This document shows, piece by piece, positions 14,145 through 22,538 of a DNA stretch of 64,000 bases (positions are counted from its first letter, which is position 1; every line of letters begins with the position of its first letter). Source of the DNA: Streptomyces himalayensis subsp. himalayensis (GTDB taxonomy: Bacteria; Actinomycetota; Actinomycetes; Streptomycetales; Streptomycetaceae). The notes under the pieces were generated by a model. The model searched no databases. It saw only the letters and a list, made by a program, of their open reading frames with translations, and was not told the origin of the DNA. Position numbers and translations under genes: made by a program. Where the stretch lies: contig NZ_JACEHE010000008.1 of NCBI RefSeq assembly GCF_013778455.1, forward strand, positions 62,001 through 126,000. Reading direction: 5' to 3'.

Positions 14145-14392
14145 CTCCGAGGCATCCGGGGCTTCCCGGGCCCGAGGCACCCGAGGCTTCCGGGCCCGAG
14201 GCATCCGGGCCTCGGGGGGCTTCCGAGGCACGAGGCATACGGGGATTTCGAGGCTTCGGAGGCACGAGGCCTCCGAGGCTTCCGGGGCACGAGGCATCCG
14301 GGGCTCGAAGCATCCGAGGCTTCCGGGGCTCGAGGCATCCGAGGCCGAGGGCTTCCGGGGCCTCCGAGGCTTCCGTGGCCTCCAGGGGAGCG
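14145..14392. repeat. degenerate short repeat (GAGGC-A/T-TCCG type) filling an intergenic gap
   Basis: The 318 bases between the Ltp gene and the PNPOx-like gene are made mostly of irregular 9-12-base units such as GAGGCATCCG and GAGGCTTCCG, in at least a dozen copies. One reading frame gives collagen-like Gly-x-y stretches, but there is no ribosome site, codon bias or start to support a gene. Confidence 0.75.
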
Positions 14393-14421
14393 CTGTCGGT
14401 GCCAGGGGGATACTCAGGCGC

Positions 14422-15078
14422 ATGGGAACGGATCTTCACGAATTGCTGAGATCACTGCGGGTGTGGGACACGGAGCTGCCCGGCTTCGACCCGTCCGCCG
14501 CGCCCGCCGAACCGCTGCCGCTGTTCGAGCAGTGGTTCGCCGAGGCCGTGACTGCGGGCCAGACCGAACCGCACACCGTCGCCCTGGCGACGGCGGACGA
14601 GGACGGTCTGCCCGACGTCCGCACGGTGATGCTGCACGGGGCGGACGCGGAGGGCTGGTCGTTCGCGACACATTCGACCAGCCGCAAGGGCCGGCAGCTG
14701 GCCGCGCGCCCGTATGCGGCCCTGGGGTTCTACTGGCCCGTCCACGGCCGCCAGGTCCGTGTCCGCGGCCCCGTCACGGTGGCGCCGCCGGAGGAGAGCC
14801 AGGCGGATCTGCACGCCCGCTCGACCGGCGCACTGGCGGCCGCACTGGTGGGGCGCCAGAGCGAAGTCCTGGAGTCGACCGAGGAGTTGACGCGGGCCTC
14901 AGAGGTGGCTTGGGAGCGCGCCCAGCGCGAACCGGACGCCGCTGCCCCGTCCTGGACGCTGTACCGGGTCGCCCCGGACGAGGTGGAGTTCTTCCAGGGC
15001 GACGAGCGGCGGCGCCACGTCCGGCTCACGTACCGCCGGACCGGGTCGGGCTGGGTCAAACAACTGCTGTGGCCGTGA
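14422..15078 (+). CDS. pyridoxamine 5'-phosphate oxidase-like flavoprotein
   Basis: This 218-residue PNPOx-family protein has the FMN-binding core EPHTVALATADEDGLPDVRTVMLHG, SFATHSTSRKGRQLAARPYAALGFYWP and the C-terminal dimerisation segment (WTLYRVAPDEVEFFQGDE to LLWP). The genuine PdxH of this genome is probably the protein at 55882, so this copy may act on another substrate such as a small aldehyde or an aromatic compound. It is not preceded by the island palindrome. Its 3' end is duplicated just past the stop codon (see the repeat at 15049). Confidence 0.85.
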   Translation: MGTDLHELLRSLRVWDTELPGFDPSAAPAEPLPLFEQWFAEAVTAGQTEPHTVALATADEDGLPDVRTVMLHGADAEGWSFATHSTSRKGRQLAARPYAALGFYWPVHGRQVRVRGPVTVAPPEESQADLHARSTGALAAALVGRQSEVLESTEELTRASEVAWERAQREPDAAAPSWTLYRVAPDEVEFFQGDERRRHVRLTYRRTGSGWVKQLLWP

Positions 15079-15132
15079 CGAGGCAGACGGGCTGGGTCAG
15101 ACGGCCGCTGTGGCCGCCGTGAAGAGGCAGAC
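15049..15132. repeat. 41-bp direct duplication of the PNPOx-like gene's 3' end
   Basis: The last codons of the PNPOx-like gene plus its stop and the next bases (15049-15088) recur at 15090-15132 with a few differences. Copy one reads GWVKQLLWP-stop and copy two would read GWVRRPLWPP-stop. The second copy, read on the other strand, encodes the last residues (FTAATAAV) and stop of the convergent GNAT gene. The GNAT C-terminus has therefore been rebuilt from antisense of its neighbour. Confidence 0.7.
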
Positions 15133-15984
15133 CAGGGAGTCCTGTACGGGGCGGTAGCCGATGCGCTGGTAGAGACCGTTGCTGGTGGGGTTGGCGAGGT
15201 CGGTGAAGAGCAGCACCTCGTCGGCGCCCGCGGCCAGCGCGGCGCGGCTCACCTCGGCGGTGGCGGCACCCGCATAGCCGCGGCCGCGCAGCGCCCGCGG
15301 GGTGTAGACGGGGGCGACGCGGACCATGCCCGCGATGCGCCGGGTTGCGCCCGCCATGGACACCGGGGTGCCGTCGGGTGTCTCCCAGAGCGTGACGCCG
15401 CCGTAGGCGAGGCGGCTGTCGGCCCACTCGCCCGGGTCCATGCCGGGCCCGTCGCCGACGGCTTCGCTGAACTCGGTGTGCCAGCGCTTCAGCAACTCCC
15501 GGTCGCCTTCGCCTGCGACCCGGGCGCGGCCGGGCGGCACGGGCTCCGGCGGCGTGAGCTTCTCGAGCCGGTAGAGGCGCTGGCGGAGGCCGACACGGGG
15601 GACCGCACCGGTGCGCTTCTGCCAAGCCACCCCGAACGCGTCGGCGGTCGCCTGTTCGGCCGCCACGCCGGGCACATCCGCGGTCCGGTCGGCCAGCCGC
15701 TCCGCCAGGGCAGCCGCGGCCTCCGCCGGTACGGACGTGAGCTGAACCGGAAACGGCGGCGTCCAGAGGAAGGCACCGACGACCTCACCCCGTACCGAGA
15801 GCGTGCCGAACAGCGGTTCGCCTGCGCCATAGACATGACGACCGCGCACTCGCAGGTTCTCGGTGACGGTCAGCAGCACGGTGTGCAGGACGGGATCAGC
15901 GCGCAGGAAGTCCCCGGCGCGGTCCATGAAGTCGTCGAGGTCGCTGGTCAGCTGCCAGTCGATGTCATACGAGGGTGCGGCCAT
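15097..15984 (-). CDS. GNAT-family N-acetyltransferase
   Basis: This 295-residue protein has a C-terminal GNAT domain. The acetyl-CoA pyrophosphate loop is RALRGRGYAGAATAEVSRAAL (RGRGYAG at its core), followed by DEVLLFTDLANPTSNGLYQRIGYRPV, the classic strand-helix closing. The N-terminal 130 residues resemble a degenerate second GNAT module, as in many actinobacterial mono-substrate-unknown acetyltransferases. The substrate is unknown. The final eight codons lie in DNA duplicated from the convergent gene. Confidence 0.85.
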   Translation of the reverse strand: MAAPSYDIDWQLTSDLDDFMDRAGDFLRADPVLHTVLLTVTENLRVRGRHVYGAGEPLFGTLSVRGEVVGAFLWTPPFPVQLTSVPAEAAAALAERLADRTADVPGVAAEQATADAFGVAWQKRTGAVPRVGLRQRLYRLEKLTPPEPVPPGRARVAGEGDRELLKRWHTEFSEAVGDGPGMDPGEWADSRLAYGGVTLWETPDGTPVSMAGATRRIAGMVRVAPVYTPRALRGRGYAGAATAEVSRAALAAGADEVLLFTDLANPTSNGLYQRIGYRPVQDSLVCLFTAATAAV

Positions 15985-16020
15985 ACCTCATGGTGGCGGG
16001 AGCCGCAGGTACGGCGGAAG

Positions 16021-16479
16021 CTAATTTCGGGGTTGCCCGTGCCCCTGGTCCCCGGCCGCCGCGGGCCGGAACACCGGCACCACGAAGTCATCGCCCGCCA
16101 CGGCCCGGAACGCCACCTCCAGCCTCATTCCGATCCGCAGCGCCCCCTCCTCGCAGTCCACCACCTCCGTCATCATCCGCGGCCCCTCTTCGAGGTCCAC
16201 GACTGCGGCGACGTAGGGCGTGCGCGTACCGAAGGGCGGCAGGTCGTTCCTGTGGACCACGGACCAGGTGTAGAGCGTGGCGCGGCCGCTCGCCCGTTCC
16301 CAGTCGGTGTCCTCGCTCCAGCAGTGCGGGCAGAACTCGCGGGGGTAGTGGTGGGCGCGGCCGCAGGCACGGCAGCGGCGCACCAGCAGACGGCCCTCGG
16401 CCGCCGCCTCCCAGTAGGGGCGGGTGAACGCGTCGGGTTCGGGGAGGTCGAACCGCGGGGCCGCGCTTGCCGGCGTCAT
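16021..16479 (-). CDS. DUF35 zinc-ribbon/OB-fold protein
   Basis: This 152-residue acyl-CoA-binding protein has a zinc ribbon with C36-x2-C39 and C50-x2-C53 and a following OB fold (TLYTWSVVHRNDLPPF to the end). It is the second DUF35 protein of the island and a likely partner of the Cys-less Ltp protein at 12913, whose gene is 3 kb away under the same operator type. Its ATG overlaps the stop of the upstream DoxX-like gene by four bases, so both are read leftward from the promoter region with operator O5. Confidence 0.88.
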   Translation of the reverse strand: MTPASAAPRFDLPEPDAFTRPYWEAAAEGRLLVRRCRACGRAHHYPREFCPHCWSEDTDWERASGRATLYTWSVVHRNDLPPFGTRTPYVAAVVDLEEGPRMMTEVVDCEEGALRIGMRLEVAFRAVAGDDFVVPVFRPAAAGDQGHGQPRN

Positions 16480-16928
16480 CCGAAGAGTCCGATCGCGCTG
16501 TCGAGGGACCAGGTCTGCCAGGACATGCCGAAGAGCGCGACGAACGAGATCAGCGCCATCATCGAGTTCTGTCCCTGCTCGGCCCAGTCATGGATCATGA
16601 GGACGAGGTAGAGGACGTTGAGCAGCAGCCCGCCGACCAGGGCGATCGGCGTCAAGAAGCCGAGGATCAGGCCGAGGCCGAGTGCGAGTTCGGCATAGAC
16701 GACGACATACGCCATGACCTTGGGCCGGGGTGCGACGACCGTGTCGAAGCCGCTGCGTACCGCGTTCCATCTGTGCTTCGCGGCGACGTCCGCCGCCCAC
16801 GCGATCCCCGTGCCCCGCTCGAACCAGCCCTTCTTGTCCTTGTGCCGCCAGCTCTCCAGCCACCACAGACCGAGTCCGATACGGAGCACGGCGAGCCATT
16901 CCGCACCGGTGAGCCAGATGGACTCCAT
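16476..16928 (-). CDS. DoxX-like four-helix membrane protein
   Basis: This 150-residue integral membrane protein has a family-typical N-terminus (WLAVLRIGLGLWWLESW), then an amphipathic stretch and three more membrane segments (about 70-92, 95-115, 118-140). DoxX-type proteins are quinol- or redox-associated subunits of uncertain function. In island-type clusters they may support a monooxygenase or handle redox stress. The ATG at 16928 follows GGGAGGAAC and fixes the start. The longer frame to 17000 lacks a ribosome site. First gene of a two-gene operon with the DUF35 gene. Operator O5 lies 77 bases upstream. Confidence 0.78.
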   Translation of the reverse strand: MESIWLTGAEWLAVLRIGLGLWWLESWRHKDKKGWFERGTGIAWAADVAAKHRWNAVRSGFDTVVAPRPKVMAYVVVYAELALGLGLILGFLTPIALVGGLLLNVLYLVLMIHDWAEQGQNSMMALISFVALFGMSWQTWSLDSAIGLFG

Positions 16929-17004
16929 GGGCGGGTTCCTCCCACTGCTGGACGCTATCCCGACGGCACTACCGACACCCGAGGGTGTTGCCGACGGCAA
17001 GTAC

Positions 17005-17019
17005 CTGACGGTACGTCAG
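17005..17019. promoter_or_regulatory. island operator O5
   Basis: CTGACGGTACGTCAG has both six-base arms perfect around GTA. It lies between the leftward DoxX-DUF35 operon and the rightward monooxygenase gene and can serve both. Confidence 0.8.
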
Positions 17020-17208
17020 TTCAGCGCATCAGGACGCGCCTGACAAGAGCCCTGCCGACGCTCGCGCCGGCGGCTCCGCGTGCGCACGCGGTACCTCCGG
17101 GCACGGAAAGGGACTCGCAAGAGCCCGGTTGACGCCCGTGATCGATTCGCAATCGGTTTCCGCCTCGACCATGTCCCTACCAGGGGCAACGCCGATACGC
17201 TCCCGCCC

Positions 17209-18402
17209 ATGAACGACTCGACCACCCCCGCACGCCCCTCGGTGCCGCACCACGAAGACCGCCCCGTCTACGTGATCGGCGGCGGGCCAGGCGGGCTTGC
17301 CGCGGCCTTCGCGCTGCGGTCTCGGGGCGTACGAGCCGTCGTACTCGAGCGGACGGAGCACGTCGGAGCCTCCTGGCGCCGGCACTACGACCGCCTCCAT
17401 CTGCACACCACCCGGCGGCTGTCCGCCCTGCCGGGACTGGCCATGCCGCGCTCCTTCGGGCGGTGGGTCTCGCGCGGCAACGTGGTCCGCTACCTGGAGA
17501 AGTACGCCCAGCACCACGAACTCGAGATCGTCACCGGGGTCGAGGTGTCCCGCGTGGAGCCGTCCCCCGACGGCTCGGGCTGGCTGCTGCACGCCACGGG
17601 CGGACGCGAACTGACGGGCAGCGCCATCGTGGTCGCCACCGGCCACAACCACACCCCGCGCCTGCCCGACTGGCCCGGCCGCGGCTCGTACGCCGGCGAG
17701 CTGCTGCACGCCTCCGACTACCGCAACGCCGCGCCCTACGCCGGCCGCGACGTCCTCGTCGTCGGCGTCGGCAACACGGGCGCCGAGATAGCCGTCGACC
17801 TGGTCGAGGGCGGCGCCTCGCGGGTGCGGCTCTCGGTCCGCACGGCACCGCACATCGTGCGCCGGTCCACGGCGGGCTGGGCGGCCCAGTTCACCGGCAT
17901 CCTGGTGCGTCGGCTGCCGGTCGCCGTCGTCGACCGCCTCGCCCGGACCCTGGCGAAGATCAGCGTCCCCGATCTGACGGAACACGGCCTGCCGCGACCG
18001 GACACAGGGCTGTACTCCCGCGTCAACGAGGGCTCCATCCCGGTGCAGGACGTCGGCCTGATCGACGCCATACGCAAGGGCCGCGTCGAACCGGTGGCGG
18101 CCGTCGAGTCCTTCGAGGACGGCAAGGTCGTCCTCGCGGACGGCAGCCGCATAGGCCCGGAGGCCGTCATCGCGGCCACCGGCTACACCCAGGGGCTGCA
18201 GGAACTGGTCGGCCACCTCGACGTACTCGACGGGCGAGGCCGCCCGGTGGTCCACGGCGCACGCACGCCGGAGAACGCCCCCGGCCTCTACTTCACCGGA
18301 TTCACCAATCCCATCAGCGGGATGCTCCGCGAACTGGCCATCGACGCGGAGAAGATCGCCAAGGCGATCGCCGGAAGAGCGTCGGCGCCGACCCGTTCCT
18401 GA
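17209..18402 (+). CDS. FAD/NAD(P)-dependent monooxygenase of the FMO/CzcO type
   Basis: This 397-residue two-dinucleotide-fold flavoprotein has the FAD motif VIGGGPGGL at 23-30, the FMO-identifying stretch YAGELLHASDY at about 161-171, and the NAD(P)H motif VVGVGNTGAE at about 184-193. It closes with an ATGYTQGLQELV segment. It is shorter than Baeyer-Villiger enzymes and closer to YUCCA/FMO-type oxygenases. The reaction is unknown, but oxygen insertion into a ketone or side chain fits the island. The ATG at 17209 has only a distant AGGGG, and a GTG at 17080 is an alternative. The stop overlaps operator O6. Confidence 0.82.
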   Translation: MNDSTTPARPSVPHHEDRPVYVIGGGPGGLAAAFALRSRGVRAVVLERTEHVGASWRRHYDRLHLHTTRRLSALPGLAMPRSFGRWVSRGNVVRYLEKYAQHHELEIVTGVEVSRVEPSPDGSGWLLHATGGRELTGSAIVVATGHNHTPRLPDWPGRGSYAGELLHASDYRNAAPYAGRDVLVVGVGNTGAEIAVDLVEGGASRVRLSVRTAPHIVRRSTAGWAAQFTGILVRRLPVAVVDRLARTLAKISVPDLTEHGLPRPDTGLYSRVNEGSIPVQDVGLIDAIRKGRVEPVAAVESFEDGKVVLADGSRIGPEAVIAATGYTQGLQELVGHLDVLDGRGRPVVHGARTPENAPGLYFTGFTNPISGMLRELAIDAEKIAKAIAGRASAPTRS

Positions 18403-18413
18403 CTGGGCGTCAG
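18399..18413. promoter_or_regulatory. island operator O6
   Basis: CTGACTGGGCGTCAG (one mismatch) overlaps the TGA of the monooxygenase gene and lies 24 bases (centre to centre) from O7, upstream of the acyl-CoA synthetase gene. Confidence 0.72.
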
Positions 18414-18422
18414 TTCAGTAAT

Positions 18423-18437
18423 CTGACTATGCGTCAG
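18423..18437. promoter_or_regulatory. island operator O7
   Basis: CTGACTATGCGTCAG (one mismatch) is the second site before the NDP-forming synthetase gene, 32 bases from its ATG. The pairing with O6 shows that the synthetase has its own regulated promoter although it lies only 67 bases behind the monooxygenase gene. Confidence 0.75.
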
Positions 18438-18469
18438 TTATTGACTGTCACACAGGAGCGGGCGGACCG

Positions 18470-20695
18470 ATGCTTGGATCGACATACGGCACCCTGACCA
18501 CCGACTCCCGCCGCACGCGCGTCGTGGCCTGCGGCGAGACCCTGCCGCCTGCCGTGCACGGCAGCGCCGCGACGGCCGGCGACCTGGATGTCAGCGGACG
18601 GCCGCTGAACGCCGCCGTGCCCGACCTGGACCGCCTCTTCCGCCCCGAGTCCGTGGCCGTCGTCGGCGCCTCGGACACCGAGGGGCGGCCGAACACGGGC
18701 ATCACCAGGCAGTTGCTCTCCTGGGCCGAGCGGGTCGGCGCCCGGCTGCACCCGGTGCACCCGACCCGTCAGTCCGTCTTCGGCATACCGTGCTTCCCTT
18801 CCATCAGAGACCTGCCCGAACAGGTCGACCTGGCCGTACTGCTCGTCGCGGACCCCCTTCCCGTGATCGAGGAACTCGCCGAAACCAAGGTGAAGTTCGC
18901 GGTGGCCTTCGCCTCCGGGTTCGCCGAGACCGGCGAGGCGGGCGCGGACGCCCAGCACCGGCTCGCCGCCGCCGTCGAACGCTCCGGCATACGGCTGCTG
19001 GGCCCCAACACCAACCTCAACGCTTTCGAGCAGTTCCGCGAGGACCTGGACGGACCGGCGATCGCGCTGATCACACAGTCCGGGCACCAGGGCCGCCCCG
19101 TCTTCGCCCTGCAGGAACTGGGCATCCGCCTCTCCCACTGGGCACCGACGGGTAACGAGGCCGACCTGGAGACCGCGGACTTCATCTCCTACTTCGCCGA
19201 GCAGCCCGAGGTCGGCGCCATCGCCTGCTACGTCGAGGGCCTCAAGGACGGACGCTCCTTCCTGCTCGCCGCAGACCGGGCCGCCCGGCGGGGAGTGCCG
19301 GTCGTCGCGGTCAAGGTCGGCCGCACGGAGACCGGTGCCCGGACCGCCGCCTCACACACCGGCAAGCTGACCGGCGCGGACACGGTGGTGGACGCGGCGA
19401 TGCGGCAGTACGGCGTGATCCGCGTGGACGGGCTCGACGAACTCCAGGACACCGCGGCCCTGCTGGCACGGGCCCGCAGACCGGAGGCCGACGGGGTCGT
19501 CGTCTATTCGATCTCGGGCGGCACGGGCGCGCACTTCTCGGACCTGGCGACGGAGGCCGGGCTCGAACTGCCGACGCTCTCCGAGGCGAAGCAGGCCGAA
19601 CTGCACCAGTGGATACCCGAGTATCTGAACGTCGCCAATCCCGTCGACAACGGCGGGCACCCCGTGGGCGACTGGCGCGGACGCAAGATCATCGATGCGA
19701 TCCTCGACGACCCCTCCGTCGGCGTACTGATCTGCCCGATCACCGGGCCCTTCCCACCGATGAGCGACAAGCTCGCGCAGGACCTGGTGGATGCCGCGGA
19801 GCGGACCGACAAGCTGGTGTGCGTGGTCTGGGGATCGCCGGTCGGCACCGAGGACGCCTACCGCAACACCCTCCTCGGGTCCTCGCGCGTGGCCACGTTC
19901 CGGACCTTCGCGAACTGCATCACCGCAGTTCGCGCGTACCTGGACCACCACCGGTTCACCACCGCGTACCGCTCGCCCTTCGATGAGGCGCCCCGCACCG
20001 CGTCGCCCGCCTGCCGCAAGGCGCAGGCGCTGATGCGGCCTGGCCACCAGCTGAGCGAGCACGCGGCCAAGCAACTGCTGCGCACCTACGGCATCCGTGT
20101 GCCGCGCGAGCAGCTGGTGACCAGCGCAGCCGCGGCCGTGCGCGCCGCCGGGCTCGTGGGCTACCCGGTGGTGATGAAGGCGTCGGGCGCTCAGCTCGGG
20201 CACAAGACCGAACTGGGTCTGGTGAAGATGGGGCTGACGTCGGCCAGCCAGGTCCGCGATGCCTACCGTGAGCTGACCGACATCGCCCGCTTCGAGGGCA
20301 TCTCGCTGGACGGTGTCCTCGTGTGCCAGATGGTCGAGCGGGGCGTCGAGATGGTCGTCGGCGTCGCGCAGGACCCGCTGTTCGGGCCCACCGTGACGGT
20401 CGGCCTCGGCGGCGTACTCGTCGAGGTGATGCGGGACGCGGCGGTGCGCGTGCCGCCCTTCGGCGAGGACCAGGCACGGGCCATGCTCGGCGAACTGCGC
20501 GGGCGGGCCCTCCTCGACGGGGTCCGGGGGGCGCCCCCTGCCGATGTGGAGGCGCTGGTCGAGGTCGTGCTGCGCGTTCAGCGGATGGCGCTCGAACTCG
20601 GCGACGACCTCGCGGAGCTCGACATCAACCCGCTCATGGTGCTGCCCCGTGGGCAGGGGGCGGTTGCGCTGGACGCGCTGGCCGTGTGCCGCTGA
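18470..20695 (+). CDS. NDP-forming acyl-CoA synthetase, fused alpha-beta subunits
   Basis: This 741-residue protein is of the acetate-CoA ligase (ADP-forming) family. Order: a CoA-binding Rossmann domain from RLFRPESVAVVGASDTEG (about 55-180), succinyl-CoA-ligase-like domains with TQSGHQGRPVFALQ and the phosphohistidine region AASHTGKLTG, then the ATP-grasp part VPREQLVTSAAAAVRAAGLVGYPVVMKASG with GHKTELGLVKMGL and the end ELDINPLMVLP. It makes or uses an acyl-CoA with ATP or GTP through a phosphorylated His. In catabolic islands such enzymes recover CoA-ester energy or activate released acids. An N-terminal 50-residue extension is unusual. The ATG is behind ACAGGAG. Confidence 0.87.
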   Translation: MLGSTYGTLTTDSRRTRVVACGETLPPAVHGSAATAGDLDVSGRPLNAAVPDLDRLFRPESVAVVGASDTEGRPNTGITRQLLSWAERVGARLHPVHPTRQSVFGIPCFPSIRDLPEQVDLAVLLVADPLPVIEELAETKVKFAVAFASGFAETGEAGADAQHRLAAAVERSGIRLLGPNTNLNAFEQFREDLDGPAIALITQSGHQGRPVFALQELGIRLSHWAPTGNEADLETADFISYFAEQPEVGAIACYVEGLKDGRSFLLAADRAARRGVPVVAVKVGRTETGARTAASHTGKLTGADTVVDAAMRQYGVIRVDGLDELQDTAALLARARRPEADGVVVYSISGGTGAHFSDLATEAGLELPTLSEAKQAELHQWIPEYLNVANPVDNGGHPVGDWRGRKIIDAILDDPSVGVLICPITGPFPPMSDKLAQDLVDAAERTDKLVCVVWGSPVGTEDAYRNTLLGSSRVATFRTFANCITAVRAYLDHHRFTTAYRSPFDEAPRTASPACRKAQALMRPGHQLSEHAAKQLLRTYGIRVPREQLVTSAAAAVRAAGLVGYPVVMKASGAQLGHKTELGLVKMGLTSASQVRDAYRELTDIARFEGISLDGVLVCQMVERGVEMVVGVAQDPLFGPTVTVGLGGVLVEVMRDAAVRVPPFGEDQARAMLGELRGRALLDGVRGAPPADVEALVEVVLRVQRMALELGDDLAELDINPLMVLPRGQGAVALDALAVCR

Positions 20696-20739
20696 GGTTC
20701 CCCGCGTATCCACCGCAACCGGCGGCGGCACGGGCGCCG

Positions 20740-20915
20740 GGGCCCGCGCCCCTGCCCATGCTCGCGCCGCCCGTGCCCATGCCCGCCTCCGCACCCCTGC
20801 CCGGGTCCACGCCCGCACCCCTGACCATTCTCGCGTCCGCACGCATGCCCGCGTCCGTACCCATGCGGGCGCCGACGCCGATGCCCCCGCCCGCAACCAC
20901 GCCCGAGCCCACCGC
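20740..20915. repeat. degenerate CCCATGCCCGC-type repeat between two island genes
   Basis: The 244-base gap after the synthetase gene is filled by irregular 12-18-base units rich in CCCATGC, GCCCGC and CCGCACCC. No gene is supported. The stretch starts close behind the stop codon, as do several other repeats in this window. Confidence 0.65.
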
Positions 20916-20939
20916 CGTACCGAACGGAGCCACTCCCCC

Positions 20940-21782
20940 ATGGCCAACGCCCCCCTCACGACACCCTCCCCCGACGACTCCCCCGAGAAATCCGTCGATT
21001 CATTGGTACTGCACGCCACTGACAACGGCGTCTTGTGGATCACGCTCAACCGGCCCGAAGCCATGAACGCCGTCACCTGGGACCAGCGAGAACGCATCAT
21101 TCAGCTGCTCGCCGACGCCTCCGCCGATCCTGACGTACGAGCCGTCGTGATCACCGCCACCGGCAGGGGTTTCTGCGCGGGAGCCGATCTGCGCGGGGCC
21201 CCCTCCACCGCCGAGCGGATCCCGGGCGACGTGGCGAGGACGATCCGGCTCGGTGCCCAGCGTCTGATCGCGGCCGTCCTGGACTGCGAGAAGCCGGTGA
21301 TCGCCGCCGTCAACGGCACGGCCGCCGGTATCGGCGCCCACCTCGCGTTCGCCTGCGACCTCGTACTGGCCGCGGAATCCGCCAAGTTCATCGAGGTGTT
21401 CGTACGGCGGGGACTGGTGCCGGACGGAGGGGGTGCGTATCTCCTCCCTCGTCTCATCGGTCCGCAGCGCGCCAAGGAACTGATGTTCTTCGGCGACTCG
21501 CTCCCTGCCGCCGAGGCCGAACGGCTCGGGCTCGTCAACCGCGTCGTGCCGCCCGGCGAACTGGAGAAGACGGCCCGCGACTGGGCACAGCGGCTGGCCG
21601 CCGGCCCGACCCGAGCCCTGGCCCTCACCAAGCACCTGGTGAACGCCTCGCTCGACTCGGACCGCGCGACGGCCTTCGCGGCCGAGGCCGCCGCGCAGGA
21701 GATCAACATGGCGACGGCGGACGCACAGGAGGGTGTGACCGCGTTCGTGGAGCGCCGCGCTCCGGCGTACAAGGGGCGCTGA
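20940..21782 (+). CDS. enoyl-CoA hydratase/isomerase family protein
   Basis: This 280-residue crotonase has oxyanion-hole segments GFCAGADLRG and NGTAAGIGAHLAFACD, then FVRRGLVPDGGGAYLLPRLIG. The Asp of PDGG occupies the second acid position and the first Glu is missing, as in isomerase-type members such as PaaG. An isomerase or ring-related role is therefore as likely as hydration. The C-terminal helices (EGVTAFVERRAPAYKGR) are standard for the family. The ATG at 20940 has CGGAG 9 bases upstream. It is followed 32 bases later by the flavin reductase gene with operator O8 between them. Confidence 0.87.
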   Translation: MANAPLTTPSPDDSPEKSVDSLVLHATDNGVLWITLNRPEAMNAVTWDQRERIIQLLADASADPDVRAVVITATGRGFCAGADLRGAPSTAERIPGDVARTIRLGAQRLIAAVLDCEKPVIAAVNGTAAGIGAHLAFACDLVLAAESAKFIEVFVRRGLVPDGGGAYLLPRLIGPQRAKELMFFGDSLPAAEAERLGLVNRVVPPGELEKTARDWAQRLAAGPTRALALTKHLVNASLDSDRATAFAAEAAAQEINMATADAQEGVTAFVERRAPAYKGR

Positions 21783-21794
21783 ACGACTTCACTT

Positions 21795-21809
21795 CTGACG
21801 AATCGTCAG
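21795..21809. promoter_or_regulatory. island operator O8 (best copy)
   Basis: TCTGACGAATCGTCAGA (21794-21810) is a perfect 17-base palindrome around one central base and is the cleanest copy in the window. It ends five bases before the first ATG of the flavin reductase gene. Confidence 0.85.
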
Positions 21810-21814
21810 ATTCA

Positions 21815-22447
21815 ATGGGTGACGTGATGGGACACGCAGGGATGGCGGCCACCGTCGTCCGATACCTCAGGTCTGTCGGGGCGCCCACCGCCGCCGCCGT
21901 CGTCGAAGCGCTGCCGCGGCCGGAGTTGCGTGCGGTCGGGGACGACGAGCGCGCGCCGGTCGATGCGGCCGAGTTCCGGCGCGTACTGGGGAGCTTCGCG
22001 ACCGGCGTGACCGTGGTCACCGCCCCGGCCGACGAGGAGGAGGACGGCCCGGCGGGCTTCGCCTGCCAGTCCTTCTCGTCGCTCTCCCTCGATCCTCCAC
22101 TCGTCGCGTTCATGGTGGCCCGTACGTCGACCACCTGGCCACGCATCGCACGAGCAGGCGTCTTCTGCGTCAACATCCTGGGAGCACATCAGGGCGACCT
22201 GTGCCGCGGCTTCGCGGTGAGCGGCGCTGACAAGTTCGCGGGCGTCGACTACGACCCGGCACCGGTGTCCGGCTCGCCCCGCCTCTCCGGTGCGCTTGCC
22301 TGGATCGACTGCACGATCCAGGCCGTACACACCGGCGGCGACCATCTGATCGTGGTGGGGCGCGTGAACGCGCTGGGCACGCTGGACGACGGCCCCGGGG
22401 ACCCTCTGCTGTTCCATCGGGGGCGGTTCGGACGGTTGAGCGACTGA
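21815..22447 (+). CDS. flavin reductase family (HpaC/HsaB-like) protein
   Basis: This is a 210-residue FMN-binding split-barrel protein. The family core runs from FRRVLGSFATGVTVVTA through FACQSFSSLSLDPPLVAFMVARTSTTWPRI to FCVNILG, with the C-terminal FHRGRFGRL. These proteins supply reduced flavin to two-component monooxygenases, and HsaB of steroid catabolism is one example. No obvious two-component oxygenase is encoded nearby, so the partner is unknown. The first 45 residues before the core are unusual in length. The ATG at 21815 would give a leaderless mRNA. Later starts at 21827 or 21842 are possible. Confidence 0.85.
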   Translation: MGDVMGHAGMAATVVRYLRSVGAPTAAAVVEALPRPELRAVGDDERAPVDAAEFRRVLGSFATGVTVVTAPADEEEDGPAGFACQSFSSLSLDPPLVAFMVARTSTTWPRIARAGVFCVNILGAHQGDLCRGFAVSGADKFAGVDYDPAPVSGSPRLSGALAWIDCTIQAVHTGGDHLIVVGRVNALGTLDDGPGDPLLFHRGRFGRLSD

Positions 22448-22538
22448 ATCCTCGATTCCGCAGATGGCGCTCATCAGCGCGAGTGATTCGTACGATGGGG
22501 GCTGTTACGGAGCGTGGCGGGGCCTCTACCTTCGAGGC

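Noticed and set aside
14061..14421. Collagen-like Gly-x-y open frame in the gap after the Ltp gene
   Set aside because: The frame follows from degenerate GAGGCATCCG repeats, overlaps the real gene at 14422, and has no start or ribosome site of its own.
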